Origin: Phoronis australis
Lineage: Eukaryota; Phoronida; Phoronidae
Direction: 5' to 3'
DNA length: 64,000 bases
NCBI GenBank assembly: GCA_002633005.1
Contig: NMRA01000050.1
Location: 869,820-933,819, forward strand
Shown here: one piece after another, positions 34,682 to 45,799 of the stretch
Position numbering within the stretch: position 1 is the stretch's first letter
How the letters are laid out: each line of letters opens with the position of its first letter
Made by a program: the position numbers and the translations under genes
Notes under the pieces: model-generated
What the model was told of the DNA's origin: nothing
Databases searched by the model: none
What the model saw: only the letters and a program-made list of their open reading frames with translations

Positions 34682-35640
34682 CTGCAAGATGACAATAGTG
34701 GCATTTGTAAGAAGACATTCAGTTTAAAATTTAGTCTGAGGCCTCTACACTGAGAACTCAGACGTGTATCTATGAATCTGAAACAGTGACATTGTATCGA
34801 CAGATGGAATCGTAAAAGGGCAATTAAATTTTCAAAATAAGGTTTTTAGAAATCGTAATTGCTCCCCACACCAAACATGATGCACAAAATTTCAACCAGC
34901 AGCTGGAGTTAGGTTGCATTTATACTACACTTGTAAGCGAGTTGAAAATTTTCACATGCAAATTAGTTACATTACAAATGTGCTTTGCTCAACTGGACAT
35001 CCTCCAAGCACTGATATATTATAATAAAAACATCACACTGGGTTTACACTAACCCAATATAAATAACTCAAATGAAACAATGTTTCGTGCATTTCAATGA
35101 GTATTTTCATGTTTTAATATGGAACAGCAGTGACACCATCATCTGCGAAGTGCACTCATCCTTCAAAAATATCACTAATATTTGTCTGGTAAGCTGCTTG
35201 GCTTTATTCATAAGTTTAGGTGAAAAAGTCTAGGTCCAAGCAGTTTTTTTATTAAAAAAAGCTCTCTACAGGGGGTTAGTTTGAAAATGCAGATATAAAT
35301 GCTTAGATCTATGTATTTTTGTAAAAAAATCACTGTGTGAGGGGTTGCGGGTGCACTGCATGGTGGTAGGGGTAATGCGTTGTCGAAATCACGGACACTC
35401 CGAAATATTGGGAACCCCATTTTGGACACCTTATTTTCGAAATCCTGGGTGAATCCCTGAATAGAAATTGAACAGGCTTTAAACAAGGCATGTTTAAATA
35501 CTGTAAACGAAACAGTGATATCTTTGGTTAGGATTGTGAGTTGTGAGTTGAATAAAATGTGAAATGTCACTCCATGAGATATTAAAGTGTACGCAACATG
35601 ACTCTAGTACCTCAAAATGAATTTTATTATTATATCTTAC

Positions 35641-35666
35641 TTGATTTCAGTGCCTTTAGTGCACAG
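35641..35666 (-). CDS. 26-bp microexon of the same gene
   Basis: On the minus strand a T-rich tract ending ATGAG precedes CTG TGC ACT AAA GGC ACT GAA ATC AA, followed by the donor GTAAGA. It encodes LCTKGTEI plus two bases of a Lys codon, completed by the first base of the next exon. It would sit just outside the membrane helix. The small size makes the call tentative; phase and splice sites agree. Confidence 0.4.
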
Positions 35667-35805
35667 CTCATAAAGAAATACGTAAAATTGAAAAAATAAT
35701 AATTATGTACAACGTCATGGGTTGAACCCAAGTCGTTTCAGCAACTAAGTGTATAGAGTGAAGTGAAAGTAAAGTATACTTAGCGTCGAGAAGGTTCGCA
35801 GAGGG

Positions 35806-36031
35806 ATGAAAAGATGTGTTTGCGGAGGCTGCAGCAACAGCAGTCAGACGGAGAACGTCTCGGTGTTCCGAAGGACGCTAAAGTTGCGCAATAGTGGCAT
35901 CGCTTCGTGCGCCGAACGAAAGTGTGGGACCTCAGCGTGGACCAAGCGATTCTGTCCGGGGCCACTCAGTGTTCTGCCCACTTTGAGGAGTCGTGTTTCG
36001 ACTCCAATCGGAGGAGATGTTACGATGAAGG
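35806..36031 (+). pseudogene. Broken THAP-domain gene
   Basis: The ATG at 35806 opens MKRCVCGGCSNSSQTENVSV, with the first two zinc ligands (C-x4-C). One base appears lost near residue 21. The adjacent frame then gives VPKDAKVAQ, an in-frame TAG, WHRFVRRTKVWDL and CSAHFEESCFD, which supplies the C-x2-H ligands, and ends at TAA. THAP domains are C2CH zinc-binding DNA-binding modules found in P-element transposases and in host factors derived from them. The order Cys, Cys, Trp, Cys-x2-His is that of a THAP domain. With a frameshift and a stop it cannot encode a working domain. It lies in an intron of the minus-strand membrane-protein gene, on the opposite strand. Confidence 0.75.
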
Positions 36032-36078
36032 CCTGGTTCAATAAAGGACAATGTTTACTATTCAGAAACATCGGCTCT

Positions 36079-36279
36079 TTATTCAGGATCGTCTGTTGGA
36101 TGACTGGGTTGACTGGCCGAGCCCAAGGCCGCTTCTCTTGCGGGAGGATCCAGTTCGTAAGGCCTCAAAGTAGAAACGTACGCAGCTGAAAACATATCAA
36201 ACTCGTTCTCGCTTTCGTGCAACCCCATTTCGTCATCCTGGCCACCATTCTCGTACGTTTCTTCATAGTATTTGTTCAT
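36079..36279 (-). CDS. Acidic ORF with P2X7-C-terminal-like motif (weak)
   Basis: A 66-codon frame starts MNKYYEETYENGG, is acidic (DDEMGLHESENEFD), then reads STLRPYELDPPAREAA and ends at TAA. The acidic stretch followed by RPYE-x-DP is reminiscent of the start of P2RX7 C-terminal-like domains in invertebrate proteins. The Cys-rich core of that domain is absent. It faces the THAP remnant tail to tail. It could be a fragment or a chance frame. Confidence 0.25.
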   Translation of the reverse strand: MNKYYEETYENGGQDDEMGLHESENEFDMFSAAYVSTLRPYELDPPAREAALGSASQPSHPTDDPE

Positions 36280-37133
36280 TTCTTGCTCATAATCGTTGTC
36301 GCTTTCAAATTCCCTACTCTCCGCCGTTGTTCAATGCTAGTCGCTGATCTCTTGTGTTCAACCCATGATGTCACATGGCGGGAAATGTGAAAATTGGCAA
36401 AATTGAAAGAGAAATCAAAATTTCGAGCTAATGACACAAAATAATCATGGATTTGGCTAAATTTTACGTCACACATTTAGTCTGTGGCCACCGGTAATTC
36501 GAAATGTGCAAAAATCCATGGTGTGTACTGTTTAAGGAAATGAATGAAACAATACCTCAAGGTTTTTTCAGGTGATGACTAGTCTGGGACTCTTGCAAAG
36601 AAATTTGTAGAGGGCATTGTCTAAACCATTCATTCTGAAAGTACACATGATGAAGGAGGGTTTAAATACAATTTGACTCATTTTACCAGGAGCAATCACA
36701 AGATTTAAGAAATGTACTTTCAGTCAATTTGTCACACCTTTATGCTTAAAACAACTTTGATTTAATTACCAGAAGGCAAGATTTGTAGCTGAGACAGCAT
36801 TATTCTAAACTGACAGCGACTTAACAGACTTATAATTGATGAAAATTCCGGCTTACGATAAATCCCATAGCCTAATCTCTGTATTCGATAGCAATTCCAT
36901 GACATGAGCAAACATAAGATCTGCACTCAAATCATGTGATTTGACTGGCTAATTTTTTGAGGTTGTGAGTTCAAGTAATGTGCCTGGACCATGCAGATTG
37001 CAAGTAACCATTTTCTCCTAACCTGCACAGTCTAAGATGGAAATACAGAGAAAAGTGGCCATCAATAACTGAATAAGTTTAGCACACCTATTCTTTCTTT
37101 TAAAACTTAACGAAATAAGAAAGATCAACTTAC

Positions 37134-37168
37134 GGTTACACGGGCCCCTGTAGGTGGTCAGTATTCTC
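37134..37168 (-). CDS. Possible further upstream 35-bp exon
   Basis: A pyrimidine-rich acceptor (TTTTTTCCAGTTAG) and a strong donor (GTAAGT) bound a 35-base stretch reading RILTTYRGPCN in the only open frame. It ends in phase 1, while the microexon at 35641 begins in phase 0, so at least one more exon would have to lie between them. It may instead be unrelated. Confidence 0.25.
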
Positions 37169-37323
37169 CTAACTGGAAAAAATAAAGCAAAACTAATAAG
37201 ACATTCTCAAGTATAGCCATCTTGACCAAGACTTACCCCCCCACTGTACTCAGTACGACCAACACTGATATGAGCTTTCTAATAAAGCTATTGGCGTGGC
37301 CAGGTGAAGTCCCTAATACATCC

Positions 37324-37506
37324 NNNNNNNNNNNNNNNNNNNNNNNNNNNNNNNNNNNNNNNNNNNNNNNNNNNNNNNNNNNNNNNNNNNNNNNNNNNNN
37401 NNNNNNNNNNNNNNNNNNNNNNNNNNNNNNNNNNNNNNNNNNNNNNNNNNNNNNNNNNNNNNNNNNNNNNNNNNNNNNNNNNNNNNNNNNNNNNNNNNNN
37501 NNNNNN
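37324..37506. other. Assembly gap (183 N)
   Basis: Unresolved bases. Confidence 0.99.
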
Positions 37507-38135
37507 CCCGCCACAATTCATTATACCACCTGCTACATTGTTCTGCTAGTTGAAATCGATTTAAAAGCCCTTTTGTACTTAATTTCGGTCTGAGCAGAGT
37601 GTCGACATGAACTGCGAAGTTAATTGAATCGTTTTTACCGGCTTTGGATGTCTAAGTAAACTGTAGCTGACGATGTTGTCATCGAAGTAATCGCAACGTA
37701 GTGCAGATGCAACACTTGTACACCAGGATTTTTTATGTGATAATTTGGGAACATTGACATGTGCTAATGGACACAAAAACCTATTTCTAATTCGATTAGT
37801 GACTTTTCGAGCAAAATATGAGCAGCTTTTAGCGACGACATTATCCTGTAATTGCCGATGATAGCAGTGGCCCGACAATAACTTCTTCGATGTATCCGAA
37901 GTTGATCATTCATACCACAGTCCAACACAGCATCGATGCTCCGCTTGTCTACTGTGAAGTCAACTGGCACAGTTAACTTCGATTCAGGACCGAAGTTAAC
38001 CATCCATACTGACTGCAACTCCCCAAAACATCACCATGTCGACGTTAGAATGAAAGGGCCTTACCAGTTTTAATTACATGTTAAAACACTAACATGGTGT
38101 AACTAGTCCGGGTCAGCGTGAATCAGTACTACTAC

Positions 38136-38138
38136 TAG
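38136..38138. repeat. 3-bp target duplication TAG (left of copy 2)
   Basis: TAG precedes TAGTCGG at 38139 and TAG follows GACTA at 41306-41308. The insertion point lies in a CTA/TAG-rich near-palindrome, so the duplication length is uncertain. Confidence 0.5.
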
Positions 38139-38394
38139 TAGTCGGTGGGCCAGATCTCATAGCGTTCACCCTTGTGCGTACTTTGGGGGGCAACCTAGTT
38201 TTTTCTATGTGGCTAGATAATATACCCATAAATCAAATTCCAAAAAGTTCCCACGTCTACACTTGCACATTTTTTAAAAAAAGGTGTTTTTGTTGCATAA
38301 AATATGATGCACATTCCTGCCACTTGATGGCGCATTTCTATGGAATTGACCAATCAGAGAGCCAGATTGTATTGTTGTGCTTAGTTACTTCAAT

Positions 38395-38600
38395 ATGGCT
38401 GCTCCCATGGAGTGTGATGCCTGTATAATTCAAGGTTTTTCAAACAGCACAAAATTGTGATGTCAGAGCCTAAAGAAGCTTAGGAAAGCTTCCTGACGAA
38501 AGCTGATTGACTGTGGAACTCTGTAGATCAGTAGATCAAAAAGAAGAAGAGGTGTCACAAACGTTTGTGCAGAAAACAGCTGCATGTCCTGGTAGCCTAC
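38395..38600 (+). pseudogene. Possible N-terminal coding relic with in-frame stops
   Basis: The ATG at 38395 reads MAAPMECDACIIQGFSNSTK, then the same frame continues through stops as SLKKLRKAS, RKLIDCGTL and ISRSKRRRGVTNVCAENSC. The Cys pair and lysine/arginine-rich continuation look like the start of a DNA-binding protein. Several in-frame TGA and TAG codons show decay. A different open frame overlaps the second half (CRSVDQKEEEVSQTFVQ), so the reading there is uncertain. Confidence 0.35.
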
Positions 38601-38822
38601 ACAGTATACTGCTGAGTGCTGTAGACTAGAAGACCAAGTGTCAGACCAAAAAATTGAAAGGACATAGAACGGCATAGCAACGTTTCAAGGCACCAACAGT
38701 AGTACTAAAGCTGAAGTTGCTGAAAGTGATACAGATGTTATCCAAGATTTCCCAAGAAAATCAATTACTTCCAAAATCTGAAACACCCAATTAACCTGAA
38801 CAAGATAGGAACATTCTGAAAC

Positions 38823-38905
38823 ATGAGTGCATCATTTGTTAGCAGGAAAAGTACATTATGGGCCACATTTCAAGAAAGAGAAAGAAGTATAGCTTTCAAA
38901 AACAG
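38823..38905 (+). pseudogene. Splice-bounded relic exon in the transposon
   Basis: MSASFVSRKSTLWATFQ continues to FKNR and stops at a donor (AACAG then GTACGTG). Lys/Arg-rich and short, it could be an exon of the ancestral transposon gene. Confidence 0.3.
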
Positions 38906-39903
38906 GTACGTGTTTTTTAAAAATACATCTTGGTGTTTTCCATGTGTGTTTCAGTATTATCACCAGTTGTTTTTTAACTTGTTCAGCCCCTTGGCTGCCT
39001 AGGCCTTAGACAATACTGCTGACCCAGTAGAGACGATGATCATACCATAGGTACTTCATATGCCGGATACTTTTCGGCAAATTATGTTCCTATAAGTTTA
39101 GAAGTACCGCGTAGAGAGATGCCTCTGAGGAGGTCGTTAATGTTTTCATTTGTTCCCAGTTTAAACAAATACTCCTGCAATCCTGTTTTTCGAACACTCC
39201 ATTCAGTTGCCACATCGACACTGCTTGCGCTAAGGGATAATCCTATGGCGTTATACTGTGGGTGTGATTTTAAAGCACTTTAAGTCAAAAATTTTTGAGA
39301 AGGTTAAATGGAGTAGATGGTTGCAAACAACATGCCCAAGTGGCCGTCATCCCCTGCCGTAGTCTCAATTTTTTGTAAACATTAATTACTTAGGTAGCTG
39401 CAATGATAATTAAATTAAAGTGCCTAAGTGGCCATCGTCGCCGTCGAAATTTGAGGACGATGGAAGCCACTGTCCATTTCGTCAAACGTCGATTACCTTA
39501 AGTGTAAATCGATTGACTATGGTTTGAGCATCTGATTTAAAAAAATTAAATTTCAATCACTGCACTGGTATATCAGCTGATTTATTTTCAGTTGCATCAA
39601 CTGATCTAATTATTAGACGATCAACATTATTAGGCTACAGATCAGACGGCATGTAAATTTGTTAGGCTGGTGGTGGATCAGTTCCTGATAAGTCCGTCTG
39701 AAAAAGTTGCATGCCAACTCACTCATAGTTGAATGTTAAATTAGTGTTAACAGTTCGGGTTTTTTTCAGTTGGACTTGTATCGCAAGCAACAGCTCAGTC
39801 CAGAGCCCTGAATATGCAAATGAAATTCAAAGATAAAGACCTTGTGTCTTAGAAGCCAAGTACCACAGATCATCATGCTATAAAAAATAGAAAGACAACG
39901 ATT

Positions 39904-40186
39904 GTGAAGAGTGACGAATTCACAGTTTTCAGAGATGTTTTTCTGCAGTTTTGTTTGGAGTTCATTGAATCGAAGCTTCTAACACAAGGAGATGTCATTT
40001 GCCTTTCAAAACTAAAGCAAGACTTTGAAGCTGTTCTTCAGAAAGCTGGTGTGCATGAAGTTATTTGGACAGGCAATCTTAAGAAATATTGTTGAAGCTA
40101 CTCACTGTTGTAGTTTGTGCCCGACTAAGAGATACGAAAGTGAATTGAGGCTAGTGTTCAATAATTCACTTGCTGACTCTAATTAA
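39904..40186 (+). pseudogene. Internal coding relic with a frame break
   Basis: The frame SDEFTVFRDVFLQFCLEF to GVHEVIWTGNLKKY ends in TGA. One frame over, RNIVEATHCCSLCPTKRYES continues for about 30 codons to TAA near 40185. The continuity of sense suggests a single-base frameshift near 40080. The same break is present in copy 1, so it predates their separation. Confidence 0.5.
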
Positions 40187-40292
40187 CACAGCCCATTATA
40201 ACATATTTTGAATCAAACGTTTGCCCAAATAGTGCCCGCCTCCAAACAAGGACTTAGTGTTTGACCCTTCATTGCCTGCGGGCTAATCACCA

Positions 40293-40562
40293 GTGTGCAG
40301 TGCTGTACCCTCTCTAATCGACCATAGTTGGTTCCTTGGCGGTGGAGCTTTGCAGTTAATATGTATGGCAATGACCGCATCTCCATTGACAGTACTAAAC
40401 GATGAACGCTGCAAGTGCAAAAAGAACATGTGTGCTGGGAAACTGAGTTTGTGCTGCAATGCTGGGTCAAACTGTACAGAAATGTGCAGCTGTGACAACT
40501 GTAGTAACATCAGCAACACTGACTGCATAACATTGGATAGTTCTTTGACAAGTCAACCCTAA
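40293..40562 (+). pseudogene. Cys-rich (CXC-like) C-terminal segment
   Basis: It encodes SPLTVLNDERCKCKKNMC followed by CCNAGSNCTEMCSCDNC and a natural-looking TAA. Ten Cys in the last third fit a zinc-cluster of CXC/CRC style, which occurs at the C-terminus of many transposon-encoded proteins in invertebrates. The upstream in-frame start is not an ATG, so this is a 3' exon or fragment. Confidence 0.55.
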
Positions 40563-41959
40563 ATAGACCTCCAACCCCGTTATTTCCTTTTTTGTATTAA
40601 AAAGTTAATTTTATTTGTTGATTAAGTCATAGAAAGTACATACTTTGATCATTGTCATGTATTTGTCTCATACTGCTTGATAAACGCTGTCAGAATAATC
40701 TATTATTTTCATACAGTCTTTGTGCACATTCACAGAGATCATTCAACTACCGGTATATTGTTTTTGTACTATAACGTATTTCTGGTGTATTATGCAAACA
40801 AGCTGTATTTTACACCATTAGTCAATGTTTTAGTCATTGAGGCACAAATTTTGCCCAGTCTCAAGTGTTTTGTGTTATTTTTGTTGCCTGACAATGCCAG
40901 AATAACTTCCTAGTAACATTCAGACTTAGTTTGCATTTTTGCCACTAGGTGTCTCTTTACGTTTTTTAAATTTCACTGTTTACAATTAATTTACAATAGT
41001 AAAACGTGTAATGTGAGTGTAATATTGTTCAATACAATGGCACTGATGGGACCATATTACTTGTTTTACAAAAAAGTCACCAAAACTGTTGTTTTTACAA
41101 ATATAAGTTTACTAAGCTCTTTGGTGATTATTATGTAACTTCAAACTCAAATTTCTCAAAAATGTGCAACTTTATATGTGGGAACTTTTTAGATTTTGAA
41201 AACACTCTAATCAATGAATTAAAAAACACCAAAATAAAATTGCCCCCCTAAAGTACTCACAAAAACCATTTTCTAGAGGCCCTACAAAATCTGGCCCACC
41301 GACTATAGTACTACTAGTAGTGTTAGAACAAAAACTGAACAGCTGATCGAATTGAGGCTCTTCAAAATGATTCGGGTCCGATGTATGCTGACTGAGATCA
41401 GTCACCCATCAGTGAATGCTCTAACCGTGTCATTGGACATTTCACAAACAGCACACTTACTGACTTATACTTGTCCATCGAAAGCCTGGTATTGTTCATT
41501 GGTTGTAATGTAAAACCTTCACGAGTTCGAACATTCAGTCTTGTCCTCATTGTTTCTCACCTATCGAACGAGTCGCTTACAGGTACACGGTTTGTTGGTA
41601 ATGCCGCTTTTTGTACTGGCTAACACGTCTTTTTCTTAATCCCGTAGAGCAGGACGACTGCGTTTCGCCTTCGGACGTACACTACATAGACCTACTAGTC
41701 TCCGCCATTTGTTTTGTATAAATTCTGTTGACCTCTAGATCTGTGGCTGCGCATGCGTTGTTGTAATGTTTATAATCTGTTTAGAATCCCGGATACCAAA
41801 TTCTTTGTAAACATTTCATTCGTTTGTAGTATTTACGATTTTTTTCAAAATTTTTGCACAAGTTGAAAGTTAATAACTTTTTGAACTCCACGTCACATAA
41901 AAAAACTGGCTTAAACGGCGTCAAGAGGTTTTTTTTCTTCTATAACTCGGACCATAGGC

Positions 41960-42250
41960 CTTTAAGGAAGGAAATTGTCTATGATCAATGTTGCTTACTT
42001 ACCAATTGATATTTTAATTTCATGGCTTTTGTGAACATGGGGGTACGTAGACTACAAAACGGGGTTCGTACACTACATCACTGTTTCTGCGTCGCATTAT
42101 AACATAATGTTGTATGACCATTTATTTTTCTTTGATGATAATTAGCACCATGTTGTTATTTAAAAGGCAATAATTTCAATTTCATTTGCAATTACCATTT
42201 GTGTTACTGAATTCCACATGGGGGTACGTACACTACATTTTGTTAGCCTT
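41960..42250. repeat. GTACGTACACTAC repeat, copy C (uninterrupted)
   Basis: The words lie at 42043, 42064 and 42224. At 41994-42080 the order TTGCTTAC, TTTCATGGCTTTTGTGAAC, GGGGGTACGTAG matches the two halves flanking the Gypsy element (20805-20819 plus 25406-25480) with a single CTTAC at the junction. It is the paralogous empty site. Confidence 0.75.
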
Positions 42251-42259
42251 TTTGGCCCA

Positions 42260-45200
42260 TTTTCAATATTGCAGAACCCAGTCGATATCCCAACTTTTGG
42301 TTTGTTTAGATATTGAATCAATATCTGTTGTGTTCCCTAGGCTAACATATTCTGCAGTTCTTTTTATTACATAGTATCAACTTTAGTTTTTAACCTTCTT
42401 TACAGTAGGTGAGGGTTAAAATCAAATAATTTACAAATTTCGTAACGAGTGCCTGTTTTATGATGAACCCTACCATTTCTCAATGATTAGGCACAACTTC
42501 ATCTATTATAAGTGATTCTGAAAGTGACTCAAGTTATTCCCAGTCATATTAGTCATATTGCTTACTTAATAAAATATTTTTTTTTCCACTGTTGACAGTT
42601 GAAAATTGTAATTTTTAAAATGGCCACTCGTAACGCTAAAAATGCATGAAATTCATAGACAAAAACATGCATAAATTTCTCAAACATTGCACAACTAAAT
42701 AACTCTTTGTATATGAGATTCAGTTGTCATTTGGTAGGTGACCAAAATAATTTATATTAGACCGTAACACAGTCAACTCTCGAATACGGACCTTGATTGT
42801 GAATTAGCCATTAATCGAATTAGTGTTAATCATTTTTTACTTATTTGTTCTACTTTAATACGAACTCCAAATTAGTGTCAGTTACCCGCAAAAACTGCAC
42901 ACTAAGCGAAACGGCTACTCCAAATTCAAAAGAAAATTGCTAGTGCTATGGATTACACGGTGTCGAACGAATTTATAAGCCCGTCAATTTTTAATCATTC
43001 GTAAATTTAACAGCTGAGCACAATTATGGGCTTTCCGTCACACACTATTCATCAGTTAGCCAAGTATTTATAAAACTCATTTTTTCAAATTTTCTTTAAG
43101 GTTATCTCAAACCTTATTCACAAAAATGGCCATTTTTACAATATTACACGTGTATAGTGAATTACCTTATCTTCATTCTTGGAGAACTTCAAATACAAAA
43201 TATATACTGCGTAGCTAGAAAAATAGAAATATTTAACTGAACCACCTTGGAACCGCACAATGGCGTGGATATTTGTTAACTACTTATCCGAGCTCAAAGG
43301 TTAACTGAGGGCTTTCAATCAAATCGAATCTCCAGATACAGAACAGCTTCGTATACCCTCAGTCCCTTCATTCGCAAAATCGCTATAACATTGAGTCAAC
43401 GAAATGTACTTATAGAATGGTGACGGTGGAACCGTTTTGTCTACATACATACCGCAAGTTGGCGTCAAGAACGAATGCTACGGTCGCCTCAGGCCTCTGT
43501 GGTCTTGAAAACAGGAAGTTGTGAAAAGAGGTAAATCCTCACCCTAATTCCTTCATGCAATTGATAAACTGACAGTTCAATGTTTCGCTCTCATGCTAAC
43601 GACATCAGTGCTTTAACCACCGATTCGATTTTTGTTATCCATTTCTTACTTGGTTTCGTGTGAGTCTCCCAGCACGTGACGTTTACAGGCCATGTGTATA
43701 ACAATGAACTGTGACCTATTTACATAAAAGTAGGTCAAGTAGGTCGCAAAAAACAATAAGAGGTAGCTGGGAACGGTACGACTAGTTATTAGCGGAGTTG
43801 CAACCGAATCGATTTAACGATTGCGCATGTCCGGAAATTAGGGAGCGCAAAGGCTACTGGGATTGTTGATGGTAAACGGGATGGCCGACTGGTTTGCACG
43901 ACGTGTAATTTGTGTGCATTAAACTACGCTGCTGTATGTAATTCTGCCGCTATTCGCCCTAATTAGCGCCCATGGCTCAACAAGTGCCCCAACGCATTTT
44001 CAGATTTTGCTAAAGTAAGCGCCCAGCCCATGAACTACATGCGAAAAATGCCCTTACCTACAGTTCTAACGTCTCCAATTTATCAATTGAAAGATCCGAC
44101 AGCCTGAATTTGTAACGGACCACGAGCCTCACCGTTATGTCCGTATACCTTCAAACTTATGCCGCGATTCAAAAAGAACGCAGAAGTTTTGCTGCTCTTG
44201 CGAGGGATGTGCCCCACTACGTGGGTCTGGACTTTGAAAACAGACACAGCGTACTTGTCAAAGAGCGGGATTGCATTGTTTCTTTCCAGTACAGATCTTC
44301 TCCGGCCTCAAACTTCTTTGTGCATGTGAAAACCGTGAATAGAAGACTAATAAAAAAAACTCGACCAGTGTTAGCACGCGACCAAGAAGCGTGCGCTGCA
44401 TAATGTACCGACTGTCATCGAAGATTAATCGGGTAACATAGCATCGGCAAATAAATATTGGCACTAATTTCCGAAAGTTTCCAATACCGTAAAAAGCTTC
44501 TGCATTATTTTTAAGAGAAATTATTTAACTAATCATAATTGGTGTTTTTAAGGTCAAAATGACCCACTTCGCACCCTTACACCCCAAATCTTCCGGGAAA
44601 TAGCTGTTACACTACGGTCACGCATCCACTCACCCGGCGACTCAATGAGTGACATGTCGGTCTTACCGAAAAAATTCTCGAACGTTTTTAGCAGATGAGG
44701 CCAGCAAGTGCTAAGCCGTAAATATTAAAACACGCTCTGCTTGACTGCTTGACTTATTTTTTTTTTGGATACAATGCACACCTAGATCATTACATTACTC
44801 TGGCAAATGAACTCTGACGACAAGCACACGCACGCTTACTCTCACACACACGCATACAAACTTCAAAACAAACGTCACGTGACAACAACATGTGTTCCCA
44901 CAGAGATTTTTCTCGGGTTGCGTGCTACAATCTAGCGTAGATTTGGACTTAATCTGCAGTTAATCCAGACTTCACAAGAACTTAAAAATCTTAGAGACGC
45001 TATTTGGAAAACTTGAGGAGGATTTCAGGTAATTTGTTGAGTCAAAGCTGTATTCTTATTTAAGAATTCAAGCCCTATCGACGATTGCGAGACCAGCAGC
45101 TACGCATTTGTCGGCAAGATTTCGCCCTGGAACTTCAACAAAATTTTATGAAAAATGATCGTAATTTAACAACGAATTTTGATACCAATGTACCACAATT

Positions 45201-45280
45201 TTGTAGAAAGTAAATAATAATAATCTGCACGCTTTATCTTAGCGCGTAATGCATATAGTGTGCATACGTTAAGTGAGTCG
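42260..45280. other. No gene recognised
   Basis: Open frames at 44137-44403 and on the opposite strand show no family resemblance and no clear splice sites. Confidence 0.35.
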
Positions 45281-45465
45281 ACCCAGAACAGGTGATTGTG
45301 CAGAGGCATTATCATCAAAATTGCTCATGTTGGCTTGGTTCTGGTCAAGCGAAACCAAGTTTTTTTTTCACTACCAACCGCCGTGGAGTATTTAATTGTT
45401 ACTGTTTCTTTGAAGGGAGATATTGTTGGGCAGTTTCTAAGATACGTTTTCTTGCCGCCCTCAAA

Positions 45466-45585
45466 ATGAGCGCTGCACACTTTATGCTACGAAGTCAGAA
45501 AGAATTCACGAAGTCGGCCTTTGCTACCAGCTCTACCGATGTCTCTGACCCATGTTTAACGGAGTTCTTGATCCTTGGGAAACAG
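45466..45585 (+). CDS. Possible first coding exon, unknown protein
   Basis: ATG at 45466 opens 40 codons (MSAAHFMLRSQKEFTKSAFA, then PCLTEFLILGKQ) and meets a donor CAG/GTAGTA at 45586 in phase 0. The start resembles a mitochondrial-type or cytosolic N-terminus. A minus-strand frame over the same bases (ATG at 45782, MSTAISLLAELQRRHIGNG, 95 codons) is equally open, so strand is undecided. No downstream exon was recognised for either. Confidence 0.25.
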
Positions 45586-45799
45586 GTAGTAACTAAATTT
45601 TTTATTTCGCTAGCTGGTATTATAGCATGCCAGGCACACAACACGTATAGCCTCCCTGTGGCCGGTTCGCCCCCACGCTTGCCGACGTACTTGTTTACCG
45701 GCTTAACCACAATGCAACATTCTGACCCATTTCCAATATGGCGGCGTTGCAACTCCGCTAATAGCGAAATCGCAGTTGACATTGCGAGTGAATGTTGAA

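Larger units (their letters stand above)
38139..41305 (+). mobile_element. 3.17-kb DNA transposon, copy 2 (inverted relative to copy 1)
   Basis: 3167 bp with ends TAGTCGGTGGGCCAGAT and ATCTGGCCCACCGACTA. On the plus strand it carries, in order: a possible N-terminal frame at 38395, a splice-bounded frame at 38823-38905, a frame at 39904-40095, and a Cys-rich frame at 40293-40562. This order suggests the two ends of a once larger protein-coding transposon with its catalytic middle deleted. The superfamily is not determined; the 3-bp duplication would fit PIF/Harbinger, CACTA or Academ-like elements. Confidence 0.85.

Noticed and set aside
38463-38675. 70-codon minus-strand hydrophobic frame
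   Set aside because: It is antisense to the transposon relic at 38395-38600 and is bounded by nothing gene-like.
44137-44403. 88-codon plus-strand frame
   Set aside because: Open but without known motifs, splice context or conservation evidence.
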